DNA of 9,546 bases, taken from positions 1 through 9,546 of the forward strand of contig SOJB01000134.1 in the NCBI GenBank assembly GCA_004376695.1, read 5' to 3'. The translations under genes were made by a program, and so were the position numbers. The DNA comes from Dehalococcoidia bacterium. GTDB lineage: Bacteria; Chloroflexota; Dehalococcoidia; GIF9; AB-539-J10. Under the pieces are notes generated by a model that searched no databases, had not been told where the DNA came from, and was given only the letters and a program-made list of their open reading frames with translations. Shown piece by piece: positions 1-7,319 of the stretch; within the stretch, counting starts at the first letter, position 1; every line of letters starts with the position of its first letter.

Positions 1-1170
1 GTGTCGCGCCTCTCCCTGAGCGATGAGGACCGTCGGGTCAGGGATTGGTTTGCGGAGGCATGCAAGGGGGCCAGGTGTGAGGTGACGGTGGACGACATGG
101 GTAATATGTTTGCTCGTCGGTCGGGAAGGCATAATGCGGCGGTGCCCATTGCTATAGGCAGTCATCTGGACACACAGCCCGCTGGGGGTAAGTTTGACGG
201 CATTGCCGGAGTGCTGTCGGGCCTGGAGGTAATACGGACACTGAACGATGTTGGCTACTGCACAGAAGCCCCACTCGAGGTGATTAACTGGACGAACGAA
301 GAAGGATCGCGTTTCGCTCCACCGATGCTGGGGTCGGGCGTGTTCGCCGGGGTCATCAGCCGGGATTTCGCCTATTCGCGGGAAGACCGGCAGGGAAAGA
401 AGTTCGGCGAGGAGCTGGAGCGTATCGGCTACCGCGGAAGCGCCAGGTGTGGTGAACACAGGCTGGGTACATATTTCGAGCTGCACATTGAGCAGGGGCC
501 GATGTTGGAGATGGAAGGCAAGACAATCGGCGTGGTCACAGAGGCTCAGGGCCAGCGCTGGTATGAGGTGACCCTCACCGGTCAGGCGGGCCACGCGGGC
601 AGCACCCCGATGCATCTGCGGAAAGACGCGCTACTGGGCTGTGCGCGGATTGTCGAAGGAGTGAATCGCATCGGGCTGGACCATGCACCGCTGGCAGTAT
701 CCACAGTGGGGCTGGTGGAGGTGAGGCCCAACTCGCCCAACGTGATCCCGGGCTCGGTGTTCTTCACTGTTGACCTGCGCCACCCGGAGGATGACATGAT
801 GGCGAAAATGGACGCCGAATTCCGGGAGATGGTGAGCAGGGTGGCAGGAGAATCCGGGCTCGGGGTGGAGCTGTCGGAAATCTATGTAAGACCGTCGACG
901 GAGTTTGACAGGGCATGTGTGGAACAGGTGCGCGAGGCGGCCGAGAGGCTCAATTATAAATACAGTGAGATGGTGTCGGGACCGGGGCACGATGCACTAT
1001 ACGTGGCGAGGGTAGTCCCCGCTGCGCTGGTATTCATCCCCTGTGAAGGAGGAATCAGCCACGATGAGGCTGAGAACGCAAGACCAGAGGACGTGGAGGC
1101 TGGGGCCAATGTGCTGTTGCACGTGGTGCTGGCGCGGGATGCCACGACGTTTGAAGGAAAACACGTTTAA
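1..1170 (+). CDS. M20-family amidohydrolase (N-carbamoyl-amino-acid hydrolase / allantoate amidohydrolase type), 5'-truncated by window edge
   Basis: A metal-dependent cytosolic amidohydrolase that would release ammonia and CO2 from an N-carbamoyl (ureido) compound, such as an N-carbamoyl-L-amino acid, ureidopropionate or allantoate. The metal-binding residues of the M20 carbamoylase group are all visible: His55 in GSHLDTQ, Asp66 in KFDGIAG, the Glu pair 100-101 in NEEGSRF, His162 in ELHIEQGP and His354 in GISHDEAE. The lid-domain motif GHAGSTPM is at 197-204 and the SGPGHDA loop at 326-332. The readable protein is 389 residues; homologues are somewhat longer and normally have about 25-30 residues before the RLSLSDEDR stretch. 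The GTG at base 1 is therefore probably an internal Val codon and the true start lies outside the window. It converges on the ABC-F gene with 128 nt between the stops and no clear terminator there. Its G+C content is visibly higher than in the right half of the window. The exact substrate cannot be decided from sequence alone. Confidence 0.9.
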   Translation: MSRLSLSDEDRRVRDWFAEACKGARCEVTVDDMGNMFARRSGRHNAAVPIAIGSHLDTQPAGGKFDGIAGVLSGLEVIRTLNDVGYCTEAPLEVINWTNEEGSRFAPPMLGSGVFAGVISRDFAYSREDRQGKKFGEELERIGYRGSARCGEHRLGTYFELHIEQGPMLEMEGKTIGVVTEAQGQRWYEVTLTGQAGHAGSTPMHLRKDALLGCARIVEGVNRIGLDHAPLAVSTVGLVEVRPNSPNVIPGSVFFTVDLRHPEDDMMAKMDAEFREMVSRVAGESGLGVELSEIYVRPSTEFDRACVEQVREAAERLNYKYSEMVSGPGHDALYVARVVPAALVFIPCEGGISHDEAENARPEDVEAGANVLLHVVLARDATTFEGKHV

Positions 1171-1298
1171 GCGTCAAGCTCAACTTAGGCATTCTATCTT
1201 GAGGTGCAACTGAAGTCACCTTAACTTATCCTGCAAATGCGAATTCCTTGGCGCGGTCGTACTTTTACTCGGCACGGTTCGTTCCAACCACTCAGCCG

Positions 1299-3284
1299 TT
1301 ACCCTGCCAAATCTTCCTGTGCTCTGTGGTACTCCAGCTGCAGCCGCTCCGCCTCGACAGTTAGACCGTCCCATTCGTTGGTCAACCGCGCCACCTTTTT
1401 TCTCAGCACCGCATATTCACGATTCACAGCGACTATGTTTTGAGGATCTTCATAATGGGCAGGGTCAGCCATGATGGGTTCGATTTCTTTAATGCGCTCT
1501 GTAATCACAGTCACCTCCTGCTCTATTGCCGCGATACGTTGGTTTATCGGTGATATGACGCGGTAGTATTCGTTTCGGAGACGGGCTTCGAGCGCCTTGC
1601 GCCGGCGTTTTTGCACGGTGGTTGACAGGCCGTGTGGCTGCCGGCCGTGAGACCTGTTCTCTTCCGTATTTGTTACGGCATAGGAAGCAGCACTCTGCTG
1701 TAGATAATCGTCGTAACTGCCAAGGAAAACCGTTATCCGGCCGTCCCGTACCTCGATGATCTTGTTGGCGATCTCCCTGATGAGCATGCGGTCGTGGGTG
1801 ATGAAACAGAGGGTCCCTTTGTAGGCATTCAGCGCGTCGGTCAAAATCTCGCGGGATGGTATATCCAGGTGGTTGGTGGGCTCGTCGAGAAGAAGAAAAT
1901 TGGCTGGCCTGATGAGCATCCTGGCGATAGCAATGCGGGTCTTCTCGCCACCGGAGAGCACCGATATATTCTTGGTGACATCGTCGCCACTGAAAAGAAA
2001 TGCCCCCAGCAGCCCACGCAGGCGCTGCTCCGGTTCGTCAGGCGCTGCACTGCGCAATTCTTCAATAATGGAGCTGCGTGGGTTGAGAGATTCTATGTAA
2101 TACTGGGCGAAGTATGCGGTGGTCACATTGTGACCGATTATGCGCTGTCCGCTTTCGAACGGCAGGACACCGGCCAGAATCCGCAGGAGGGTTGTCTTCC
2201 CTGCCCCATTTATACCAACGATGGCGGCGCGGTCACCGCGCTCCAGTGCCAAGTTAAGGTCTCGGTACACAACATGTTGCCCGTAGGACTTGTCAACGTG
2301 CTTGAGTTCGATTACGACGCGGCCGCTCCGTGGAGGCTCTGGAAAGTTGAACTTTATCTTCTTTGTTGAGCGGGGAACTGTAACCCGCTCCATCTTTTCC
2401 AGTTGTTTGATGCGGCTCTGTACTTGTGAAGCCCTGGTGTTTTTGGCGCGGAAGCGCTCAATAAAGCGCATCTGGCGGCTGATTTTGAGTTCCTGCCGCC
2501 GGGCGGCTGCCTGCTGCGTCTTGATATCCTTCTCCCGGGCAAGAACGTAGCTATCATAATTGCCTCGATAGAAGATAACGCCATCGTCCTCGATGGATAA
2601 GATTTTACTCGCAACATTATTGAGAAAAGCGCGGTCATGGGAAGTAACCAGGACTGCGCCGTGATAGCGTTTCAGGTAGTTTTCAAACCAGCGCTGCGTC
2701 TCCAGGTCAAGATAATTCGTCGGTTCATCCAGCAACAGGATATCGGGATTGAGGAACAGAAGTCTGGCCAATTCGATACGTGTCTGCCAGCCGCCACTGA
2801 ACTCAGACAGCGCACGTCCGAAATCTGATTCGGCGAAACCCAGCCCGGAGAGGACAATCTTTGCCTCGTGCTCGGAATCGTAGCCGCCCTTCGCCTCGTA
2901 AAGGTGTTGCAGTTCGCCCAGTTCTTTGAGCAAACCGGTGACGGTTTCCTTGTCCTTTTCCTCAGCAAGGCCTTCCTGTATGAGGCGGATCTTGTGGGCA
3001 AGGTCGCTGACGACATGGGATGAGCTGGAAACGTGCTCCAGCAAAGCCCGTCCCGACGATGTTTGGACATCCTGGCGGAGGTAGCCGATGGCGGTGTCAC
3101 GTCGCAGCGATATGCTGCCGGAATCCGGCATGATGTTACCGGCTATGATTTCGAAAAGAGTGGTCTTTCCGGTGCCGTTCCGTCCGATGACCGCAATGCG
3201 GTCGCTCATGCCGACGTTGAAACTGACCCCGCTGAAAAGTTCCTGATCGCTGTATGACTTGGAGATGCCAGTGACATTGAGCAT
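1299..3284 (-). CDS. ABC-F family ATPase (translation-associated, Uup/YfmR-like architecture)
   Basis: A soluble tandem ATPase of the ABC-F family, whose members bind the ribosomal E site and either relieve stalled translation or protect against antibiotics. No membrane segments are seen. Domain 1 has Walker A GRNGTGKTT at 34-42, signature FSGGW at 162-166, Walker B LLLDEPTN at 183-190 and H-loop SHDR at 215-218. A charged linker, about 245-315, is the P-site tRNA-interaction motif region. Domain 2 has Walker A GINGAGKTT at 357-365, signature LSGGEKTR at 443-450, Walker B LLLDEPTNHLD at 464-474 and THDR at 496-499. Residues from about 555 to 661 are rich in Glu, Arg and Lys and look like the C-terminal coiled coil of Uup-type proteins. 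At 661 residues the length is normal and all catalytic motifs are intact. The ATG is preceded by AGAGGA at a good distance (AGAGG, then 5 nt) and starts the canonical first strand (MLNVTGISKSY). Housekeeping versus resistance function cannot be told from sequence. Confidence 0.95.
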   Translation of the reverse strand: MLNVTGISKSYSDQELFSGVSFNVGMSDRIAVIGRNGTGKTTLFEIIAGNIMPDSGSISLRRDTAIGYLRQDVQTSSGRALLEHVSSSSHVVSDLAHKIRLIQEGLAEEKDKETVTGLLKELGELQHLYEAKGGYDSEHEAKIVLSGLGFAESDFGRALSEFSGGWQTRIELARLLFLNPDILLLDEPTNYLDLETQRWFENYLKRYHGAVLVTSHDRAFLNNVASKILSIEDDGVIFYRGNYDSYVLAREKDIKTQQAAARRQELKISRQMRFIERFRAKNTRASQVQSRIKQLEKMERVTVPRSTKKIKFNFPEPPRSGRVVIELKHVDKSYGQHVVYRDLNLALERGDRAAIVGINGAGKTTLLRILAGVLPFESGQRIIGHNVTTAYFAQYYIESLNPRSSIIEELRSAAPDEPEQRLRGLLGAFLFSGDDVTKNISVLSGGEKTRIAIARMLIRPANFLLLDEPTNHLDIPSREILTDALNAYKGTLCFITHDRMLIREIANKIIEVRDGRITVFLGSYDDYLQQSAASYAVTNTEENRSHGRQPHGLSTTVQKRRRKALEARLRNEYYRVISPINQRIAAIEQEVTVITERIKEIEPIMADPAHYEDPQNIVAVNREYAVLRKKVARLTNEWDGLTVEAERLQLEYHRAQEDLAG

Positions 3285-3304
3285 GTATTCCTCTTACCGC
3301 TATT

Positions 3305-3333
3305 ATTATAATTGGAAGAGTGGGATTAATAAA
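3305..3333 (-). promoter_or_regulatory. Candidate sigma70-type promoter for the ABC-F gene
   Basis: On the minus strand a perfect TATAAT lies at 3310-3305. Seventeen nucleotides upstream is TTTATT at 3333-3328, a poor match to the -35 consensus. A start about 7 nt past the -10 box would leave a very short leader that still contains the ribosome site AGAGGA just ahead of the ATG at 3284. The -10 is convincing by eye and the -35 is weak. The AT-rich setting makes a chance match possible. Confidence 0.4.
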
Positions 3334-3444
3334 AGGGAGACTTAAAACGATCATCAGGTATAAATCCAGGTTGCAAACCCACACACGTACAGCGTTCCGC
3401 GAAGCGCCAATTTATCGCTCAACTACACTCAGACGCGTGACGAG

Positions 3445-3485
3445 AGTGGCTGCCACTTTCACAGTTTTGTGAACTGATAATCAGT
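3445..3485. repeat. Three consecutive short dyads
   Basis: Three inverted repeats with 6-base arms follow each other without gaps. They are AGTGGC-T-GCCACT at 3445-3457, TTCACA-GTTT-TGTGAA at 3458-3473 and ACTGAT-A-ATCAGT at 3473-3485, the last two sharing base 3473. The first and third have a single central base, which suits binding by a dimeric protein better than an RNA hairpin. The middle one could fold as a stem-loop. They lie about 160-200 nt upstream of the ABC-F start. No known operator was recognised. Confidence 0.45.
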
Positions 3486-3495
3486 CAGATCCTTG

Positions 3496-3625
3496 CCTAT
3501 AGCCTGAAGTTGACGTTCCCGGATGGGTTGCAAAGCTAAGAACGGAGGAAGCAACTTGGTATTCCTTGGTAAAATGGAATATTGTAGTGGAACGTCATTT
3601 CCTTTAGCTTTGACTTAGCTATGGG
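3496..3625 (+). ncRNA. Candidate structured RNA (nested helices with possible pseudoknot), unknown family
   Basis: Pairing read by eye on the plus strand gives a consistent nested fold. The outer helix pairs 3496-3503 (CCTATAGC) with 3618-3625 (GCTATGGG), with one U-G pair. AAGT at 3507-3510 can pair with ACTT at 3613-3616. A perfect 9-bp helix joins 3511-3519 (TGACGTTCC) to 3589-3597 (GGAACGTCA). It encloses two arms: 3526-3531 with 3551-3556, and 3560-3565 (TATTCC) with 3576-3581 (GGAATA). The loop of the first arm (AAAGCTA, 3532-3538) is complementary over 7 bases to 3605-3611 (TAGCTTT), a possible pseudoknot. The wobble pairs work only if the plus strand is transcribed. I do not recognise a known RNA family and see no good plus-strand promoter. 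Isolated helices this long can occur by chance in 450 nt; the mutual nesting is the main argument. Confidence 0.3.
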
Positions 3626-3739
3626 GTGTCAATTTTTGGGTTAAGGTGACTGGGAAACAGCGCAATCCGCGAGATTGTTAAGTTACAGAGCACTGCGTCG
3701 CTGTGATGCAGGACGAAGAGGGTAGCCTGCTAAACCTGC

Positions 3740-5623
3740 TTATTCTGGTTGCATTAAAGGTATTACCCACTCAATGCCTAACTCTGCCATCTTACCCGGA
3801 GAAGGCGAGCCCTGAGGCCAGTCCATCATAGTGTAGTAAAGCTCCTTAGCTTTGCAGAAGGCTTCCCGGTCTGGAGCTACTCCCTGGAGAGGTCCGGAGG
3901 TATGGGGAGTAAAAAAGCGCCGGGGCATATTATCATCGTCGCTGGTGAAGCCCTCCCTTCGGTTAAAAGCTCGTGCCAAAGTGACGGCCCTTTCTCCTAC
4001 CTTCATCAATTCAAAGACACTGGTATTCCAGCCAGTCGCAGCGCTAACCAACTGGGCCGTCCTCTCAAATCCCACTAGACCACTAATCATAATAAAATAA
4101 CAACAGACGGCACAGTTTAGGAAGTGTCTCCATAGAGAATTATAAATGAGCATCCGTATCTTTGACGGAGAGAGGTCACTGGTGGGCAGAGGCTCAAATA
4201 TGCCTATAGCTTTAAATTGCTCCAATAGTGGGGTAAGACTGGTATAGGCTGAGTCATGCATATTATGCATATGGTCGGCGCCTGTTGGTGACATACTGAA
4301 TCCAACACCCATACCCTGCTTCCAACGAGGTTCATGCATCGGCAACTCTTGGCCCTTTATGTGGAGGGCGAATTCTTCAGTCGCTGGTCCTATTTTCTTC
4401 GCTGCCCGTGCTACACCCTCCGCCAGTAAAGCTCCCAGGCCCTGACGCAGAGCAATCTGCTCAATCATTTGTAGCAATGCCGGTCCATTGCCGAAGCGGA
4501 GGTCTAGTCCTCCAGTATCCCGCGGCGTCAGGAGACCGTGTTCAAAGCACTCCATAACAAAGGCGATAACACTGCCACAGGATATACTATCCAGGCCGTA
4601 AGCAGCGGTCAGTTCATTGCCTTTAGCGATAACTTTCAAGTCACCTATGCCACAGTTGGAGCCCAGAGCAGCTAGTGTTTCATACTCTGGACCTCCATAG
4701 TGGGGGTCAACTGTATAGGGCTTATCCACCTTTACTTCTCGTTTGCACTGAACAGGGCACGCAAAGCAACTTCTCCTCCTCAGCAAGATGGTGTCCCTCA
4801 TAGTTTCGCCACTTATACTGTCGGCTTTGTCAAATGAGCCCTTCTGAAAGTTACAGGTTGGCAAACCTCCCTGCTGGTTCAAAGGTGTAACAACCGAGGC
4901 TGTGCCCAGGTCCCGCATTCTCTTATTGTTTATTGGGGCGTTGTTCCTGATCCACCGAGCGATATCGGCCACGGCCTGTGAGTCGGCCAGAGAAAGACGC
5001 TGGTGACCTCGGCAAGCCACTGCTTTTAGGTTCTTGGAACCCATAACCGCCCCCATACCGGTTCTGCCAGCAAAAGCATCTAAATCATTCACCACGCAGG
5101 CGAAGCGAACCTGGTTCTCCCCGGCGGGTCCAATTTGAGCTACCTTTATTCCCGGGTCACCTAGCTCTTCACGGATGGCATTCTGGCACTCTAAAGTCTT
5201 TAGCCCCCAGAGGTGGCGAGCGTCCTTAATCTTAGCTTCTCCATCTCGGATGAAAAGGTAGACAGGCTTTTCTGCCTTACCCTCCACAATTATGGCATCG
5301 AAGCCAGCCATTTTGAGTTCGGCTCCCCAGTAGCCTCCGGCCTCAGCTTCGCCAAATCCCCCTGTAAGGGGTGACTTGCCACCCACGCTATGGCGGCCAC
5401 AGCCTCCCACTGGCACTCCTGTCAGCGGACCCGCGGCAAAGATGAGCTTATTGTTGGGACTAAGGGGTTCCACACCCCGCTGGAGTTCGTTGAGCAAAAA
5501 GTATCCTACAAAGCTCTCGCCGCCAAAATATTGGCGGTAGAAATTCTCTGGAGGCTCCTCAACAGTTAAGCTCTCCGAGGAGAGATTAACTCGCAAAATC
5601 TTGCCGATATATCCATATGGCAT
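3740..5623 (-). CDS. aor: Tungsten-type aldehyde:ferredoxin oxidoreductase (AOR family)
   Basis: A cytosolic oxidoreductase of the AOR family, which carries a bis-pyranopterin tungsten cofactor and one [4Fe-4S] cluster. The family interconverts aldehydes and carboxylic acids with ferredoxin. At 627 residues it has the usual length. The N-terminal domain runs from GYIGKILRVNL through GGCGRHSVGGKSP (73-85) to GRTGMGAVMGSKNLKA (186-201), the typical cofactor-binding part. Three cluster cysteines form CFACPVQC at 286-293, and the fourth is most likely Cys508. Glu313 (GPEYET) and His451 (GADHMH) match active-site positions known from Pyrococcus furiosus AOR. The two pterin-contacting DxxGL-type motifs deviate: AAYGLD at 340-345 and NCAVCC at 503-508. 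The ATG follows CCAGGAG with 7-nt spacing. The nearest same-strand gene upstream is the MFS carrier, 409 nt away, so separate transcription is likely. Substrate and redox direction are not readable; homologues acting on other oxo-acids or thioesters share this fold. Confidence 0.93.
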   Translation of the reverse strand: MPYGYIGKILRVNLSSESLTVEEPPENFYRQYFGGESFVGYFLLNELQRGVEPLSPNNKLIFAAGPLTGVPVGGCGRHSVGGKSPLTGGFGEAEAGGYWGAELKMAGFDAIIVEGKAEKPVYLFIRDGEAKIKDARHLWGLKTLECQNAIREELGDPGIKVAQIGPAGENQVRFACVVNDLDAFAGRTGMGAVMGSKNLKAVACRGHQRLSLADSQAVADIARWIRNNAPINNKRMRDLGTASVVTPLNQQGGLPTCNFQKGSFDKADSISGETMRDTILLRRRSCFACPVQCKREVKVDKPYTVDPHYGGPEYETLAALGSNCGIGDLKVIAKGNELTAAYGLDSISCGSVIAFVMECFEHGLLTPRDTGGLDLRFGNGPALLQMIEQIALRQGLGALLAEGVARAAKKIGPATEEFALHIKGQELPMHEPRWKQGMGVGFSMSPTGADHMHNMHDSAYTSLTPLLEQFKAIGIFEPLPTSDLSPSKIRMLIYNSLWRHFLNCAVCCYFIMISGLVGFERTAQLVSAATGWNTSVFELMKVGERAVTLARAFNRREGFTSDDDNMPRRFFTPHTSGPLQGVAPDREAFCKAKELYYTMMDWPQGSPSPGKMAELGIEWVIPLMQPE

Positions 5624-6032
5624 GCTCGTTCTCCTGGTAATCTCTATTGAGGCAACTGGCTCAAATGCCGTGCATCATATTTGTGAGCCGTCGGGAACTT
5701 TGCTGTAATAAATATACCACAATCAAAGGTAATTTGCAGGGATTGAACAAAAAACCATTTTGTTTAGTTCCTCGTTCTGCATTAACTGAGACAAACGGGT
5801 GTACAATGCAGCAGGTTGTTAATTTTGCCTCTATGACATCTGAGGTTGATGTGGACCGAGAAATGGAGCCGCGGCGAGACTTACCCCTTAATAAGCTACT
5901 TGACAATCTGAGCTCTTCTTTATACGGTGTCTTCCGAGCAAGATTACAAAGACGAAATTGAACTTATTAGTTGCCTGATTTATCAGGATTGGTTGCCCAC
6001 TGAGTCGGCCCAATAGATTAGGCAGCCACATT
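5624..6032. other. 409-nt gene-free interval: AOR leader and MFS downstream region
   Basis: No convincing gene was found. The half nearest AOR is AT-rich and presumably carries its minus-strand promoter. The best -10-like box is TATATT inside GTGGTATATTTATTAC (about 5711-5726), but no good -35 accompanies it. An AT-only dyad, AACAAAA (5746-5752) with TTTTGTT (5758-5764), lies in the same region. Nearer the MFS stop a hairpin CCTGA-TTTA-TCAGG at 5974-5987 has no T tract, so it is not a good terminator. A plus-strand frame from an ATG at 5806 to 5961 could encode 51 residues (MQQVVNFASM...), but it lacks a clear ribosome site and family resemblance, and I do not call it a gene. Confidence 0.5.
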
Positions 6033-7319
6033 TTAAGGGCACGTCTCGTCAACCGGTTGAACTGTGGCGCTGACTTGGGGAGTGGTTACCGCCAATAGTA
6101 TGGCGGCAACGGCAAGGCCGGTAAACACAAACCATATCGGCTGGTAACTATGCCAGTTATCAAATACCCATCCGGCTAGGGGTGGGCCAGCTATACTTCC
6201 CACCATCATTATGCCTATCACGAGGCCGTGGATGGCCCCGAAATTGCCTCTACCAAAGAATTCCCTTATCGCAGAGCCCCTCAATGTGTTGTTGCCTCCG
6301 TAACCAATACCGAAAAGAATGAGGAAAGGCACAAGCAACCAGCTAGCTTCAGAGGAAGCAAATGCAAAACAGAGTAGGCCCCCACACATCATAGCGAAGG
6401 CAGCAGCCATCACTCGTCTCTTGTCAAGTCTATCTCCAAGCCAGCCCAAGCCAAGGCGACCACTGATGCTTGTCAATGGGATAGCCATGGCTATAATGCT
6501 GGACCTTGCTCTAGGGATGTCGATGCTACTGAGATAGGGCATTACATGCATAACCACGGTACTTACCATCATCGTCTGACACAGCAATGCCAGCGCTATG
6601 TGCCAGAATGTGCGGCTCTTGAGAGCCTGCCTCGCTTTGATATTTACTTCGGCAGATTCGGCCGGAAGCGGGCAGTCATCCAATTTCACATCCTCATTTA
6701 CTGCGCCATCAGGCTGATAGCCATATTGTTCGGGCTTATGCCTCACCAAAAGAGACAGCGGCAGGCATACAGCCAGCAGACCTATAGCGAGGATGGCTAT
6801 CGTCATCCTCCACTCATACCTATCAATAAGATTAACCATGACTGGAACCAACAAGCCACTACATCCGTAGCCACAAATCATGATTCCCATGGCTATGCCT
6901 ATTTTCTTACGGAACCAATTGGCAACTGCTGTCATCAACACTGTACCGCTACAAGCACTCATGCCTGTGGCCAATAGTACGAAGGCTCCGTAGAACATGC
7001 CCAGGGAGGCAACACGACTCAGGAGTATCAAACCCAGGCTGGTAATGATTGCTCCGCTGAATAGGAGTCTTCTTGGCCCCAACCGGTCAACAAGCATCCC
7101 AACTAAAGGGGCAAGAAGGCCCGCCTCCAGGCCGCGTAGCGAGGCGGCAAGTGAAATTTGCGCATAGCTCCAACCAAATTCGTCCGCTAGAGGTTCAAAG
7201 ATGGCAGTGAACCCATAGAAGATAACTCCACCCGTGTATAGTGAAATAAAGAAGCATGCGACAACAACCCACCATCCGTAGAATATCCGACGTGGCTTCC
7301 GATCTAAATCCAAAGGCAT
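6033..7319 (-). CDS. MFS transporter, oxalate/formate antiporter / monocarboxylate-transporter-like
   Basis: An inner-membrane carrier of 428 residues with about 12 hydrophobic segments in two halves and a polar central loop at about 195-235. The start IFYGWWVVVACFF (residues 12-24) followed by a membrane segment is characteristic of the oxalate:formate antiporter / monocarboxylate-transporter-like branch. The MFS motif-A loop appears in the first half as GMLVDRLGPRR (74-84), and a matching GWLGDRLDKRR lies at 292-302 in the second half. Carriers of this branch usually move small carboxylates, which would suit the neighbouring AOR, but the substrate is inferred. The ATG at 7319 places the first helix at the normal distance from the N-terminus but has only a poor ribosome site (AGAGAACC). 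The frame stays open upstream for about 50 codons with no ATG, GTG or TTG, so a longer product is unlikely. Length is normal and no lesion is seen. Confidence 0.9.
   Translation of the reverse strand: MPLDLDRKPRRIFYGWWVVVACFFISLYTGGVIFYGFTAIFEPLADEFGWSYAQISLAASLRGLEAGLLAPLVGMLVDRLGPRRLLFSGAIITSLGLILLSRVASLGMFYGAFVLLATGMSACSGTVLMTAVANWFRKKIGIAMGIMICGYGCSGLLVPVMVNLIDRYEWRMTIAILAIGLLAVCLPLSLLVRHKPEQYGYQPDGAVNEDVKLDDCPLPAESAEVNIKARQALKSRTFWHIALALLCQTMMVSTVVMHVMPYLSSIDIPRARSSIIAMAIPLTSISGRLGLGWLGDRLDKRRVMAAAFAMMCGGLLCFAFASSEASWLLVPFLILFGIGYGGNNTLRGSAIREFFGRGNFGAIHGLVIGIMMVGSIAGPPLAGWVFDNWHSYQPIWFVFTGLAVAAILLAVTTPQVSATVQPVDETCP

Larger units (their letters stand above)
3285..3739. other. 455-nt gene-free interval, rich in inverted repeats
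   Basis: This stretch separates the start of the ABC-F gene from the end of the AOR gene, both on the minus strand. I see no credible protein: all frames are short and lack family resemblance. A 20-codon TTG-started frame at 3556-3618 with GGAGG upstream is too short to trust. The interval holds the ABC-F promoter at its left end, three back-to-back dyads at 3445-3485 and the nested helices at 3496-3625. Two simple hairpins lie close downstream of the AOR stop: 3663-3677 (CAATC/GATTG) and 3693-3711 (CTGCGTC/GATGCAG with one G-U pair). Neither hairpin has a T tract on the minus strand, so neither is a clear intrinsic terminator for AOR. Confidence 0.6.

Noticed and set aside
1179..1221. Weak stems between the convergent M20 and ABC-F genes (CTCAA/TTGAG and AGGTG/CACCT)
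   Set aside because: Five-base stems with long loops, overlapping each other and without T tracts, do not make a believable terminator.
3511..3597. 9-bp inverted repeats 87 nt apart as ends of a miniature mobile element
   Set aside because: No flanking target-site duplication, no second copy in the window, and the arms fit better as one helix of a nested RNA fold.
3556..3618. 20-codon frame starting TTG with GGAGG upstream
   Set aside because: Too short, no family resemblance, and it overlaps the candidate RNA helices; the GGAGG is probably chance.
3641..3711. Loose resemblance of GGTGACTGGGAAACAG...AATCC to cobalamin riboswitch or group I intron core segments
   Set aside because: The B12 box and the complementary CCC segment are missing, intron core elements are not in order, and no plus-strand gene follows for a riboswitch to control.
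5900..5926. TTGACA with TATACG, a promoter-like pair on the plus strand
   Set aside because: The spacer is only 15 nt and the sequence downstream is the antisense of the MFS gene, so no target gene exists.
5806..5961. 51-codon plus-strand frame between AOR and the MFS gene
   Set aside because: No good ribosome site or promoter spacing and no recognisable family; it cannot be told from a chance open frame.
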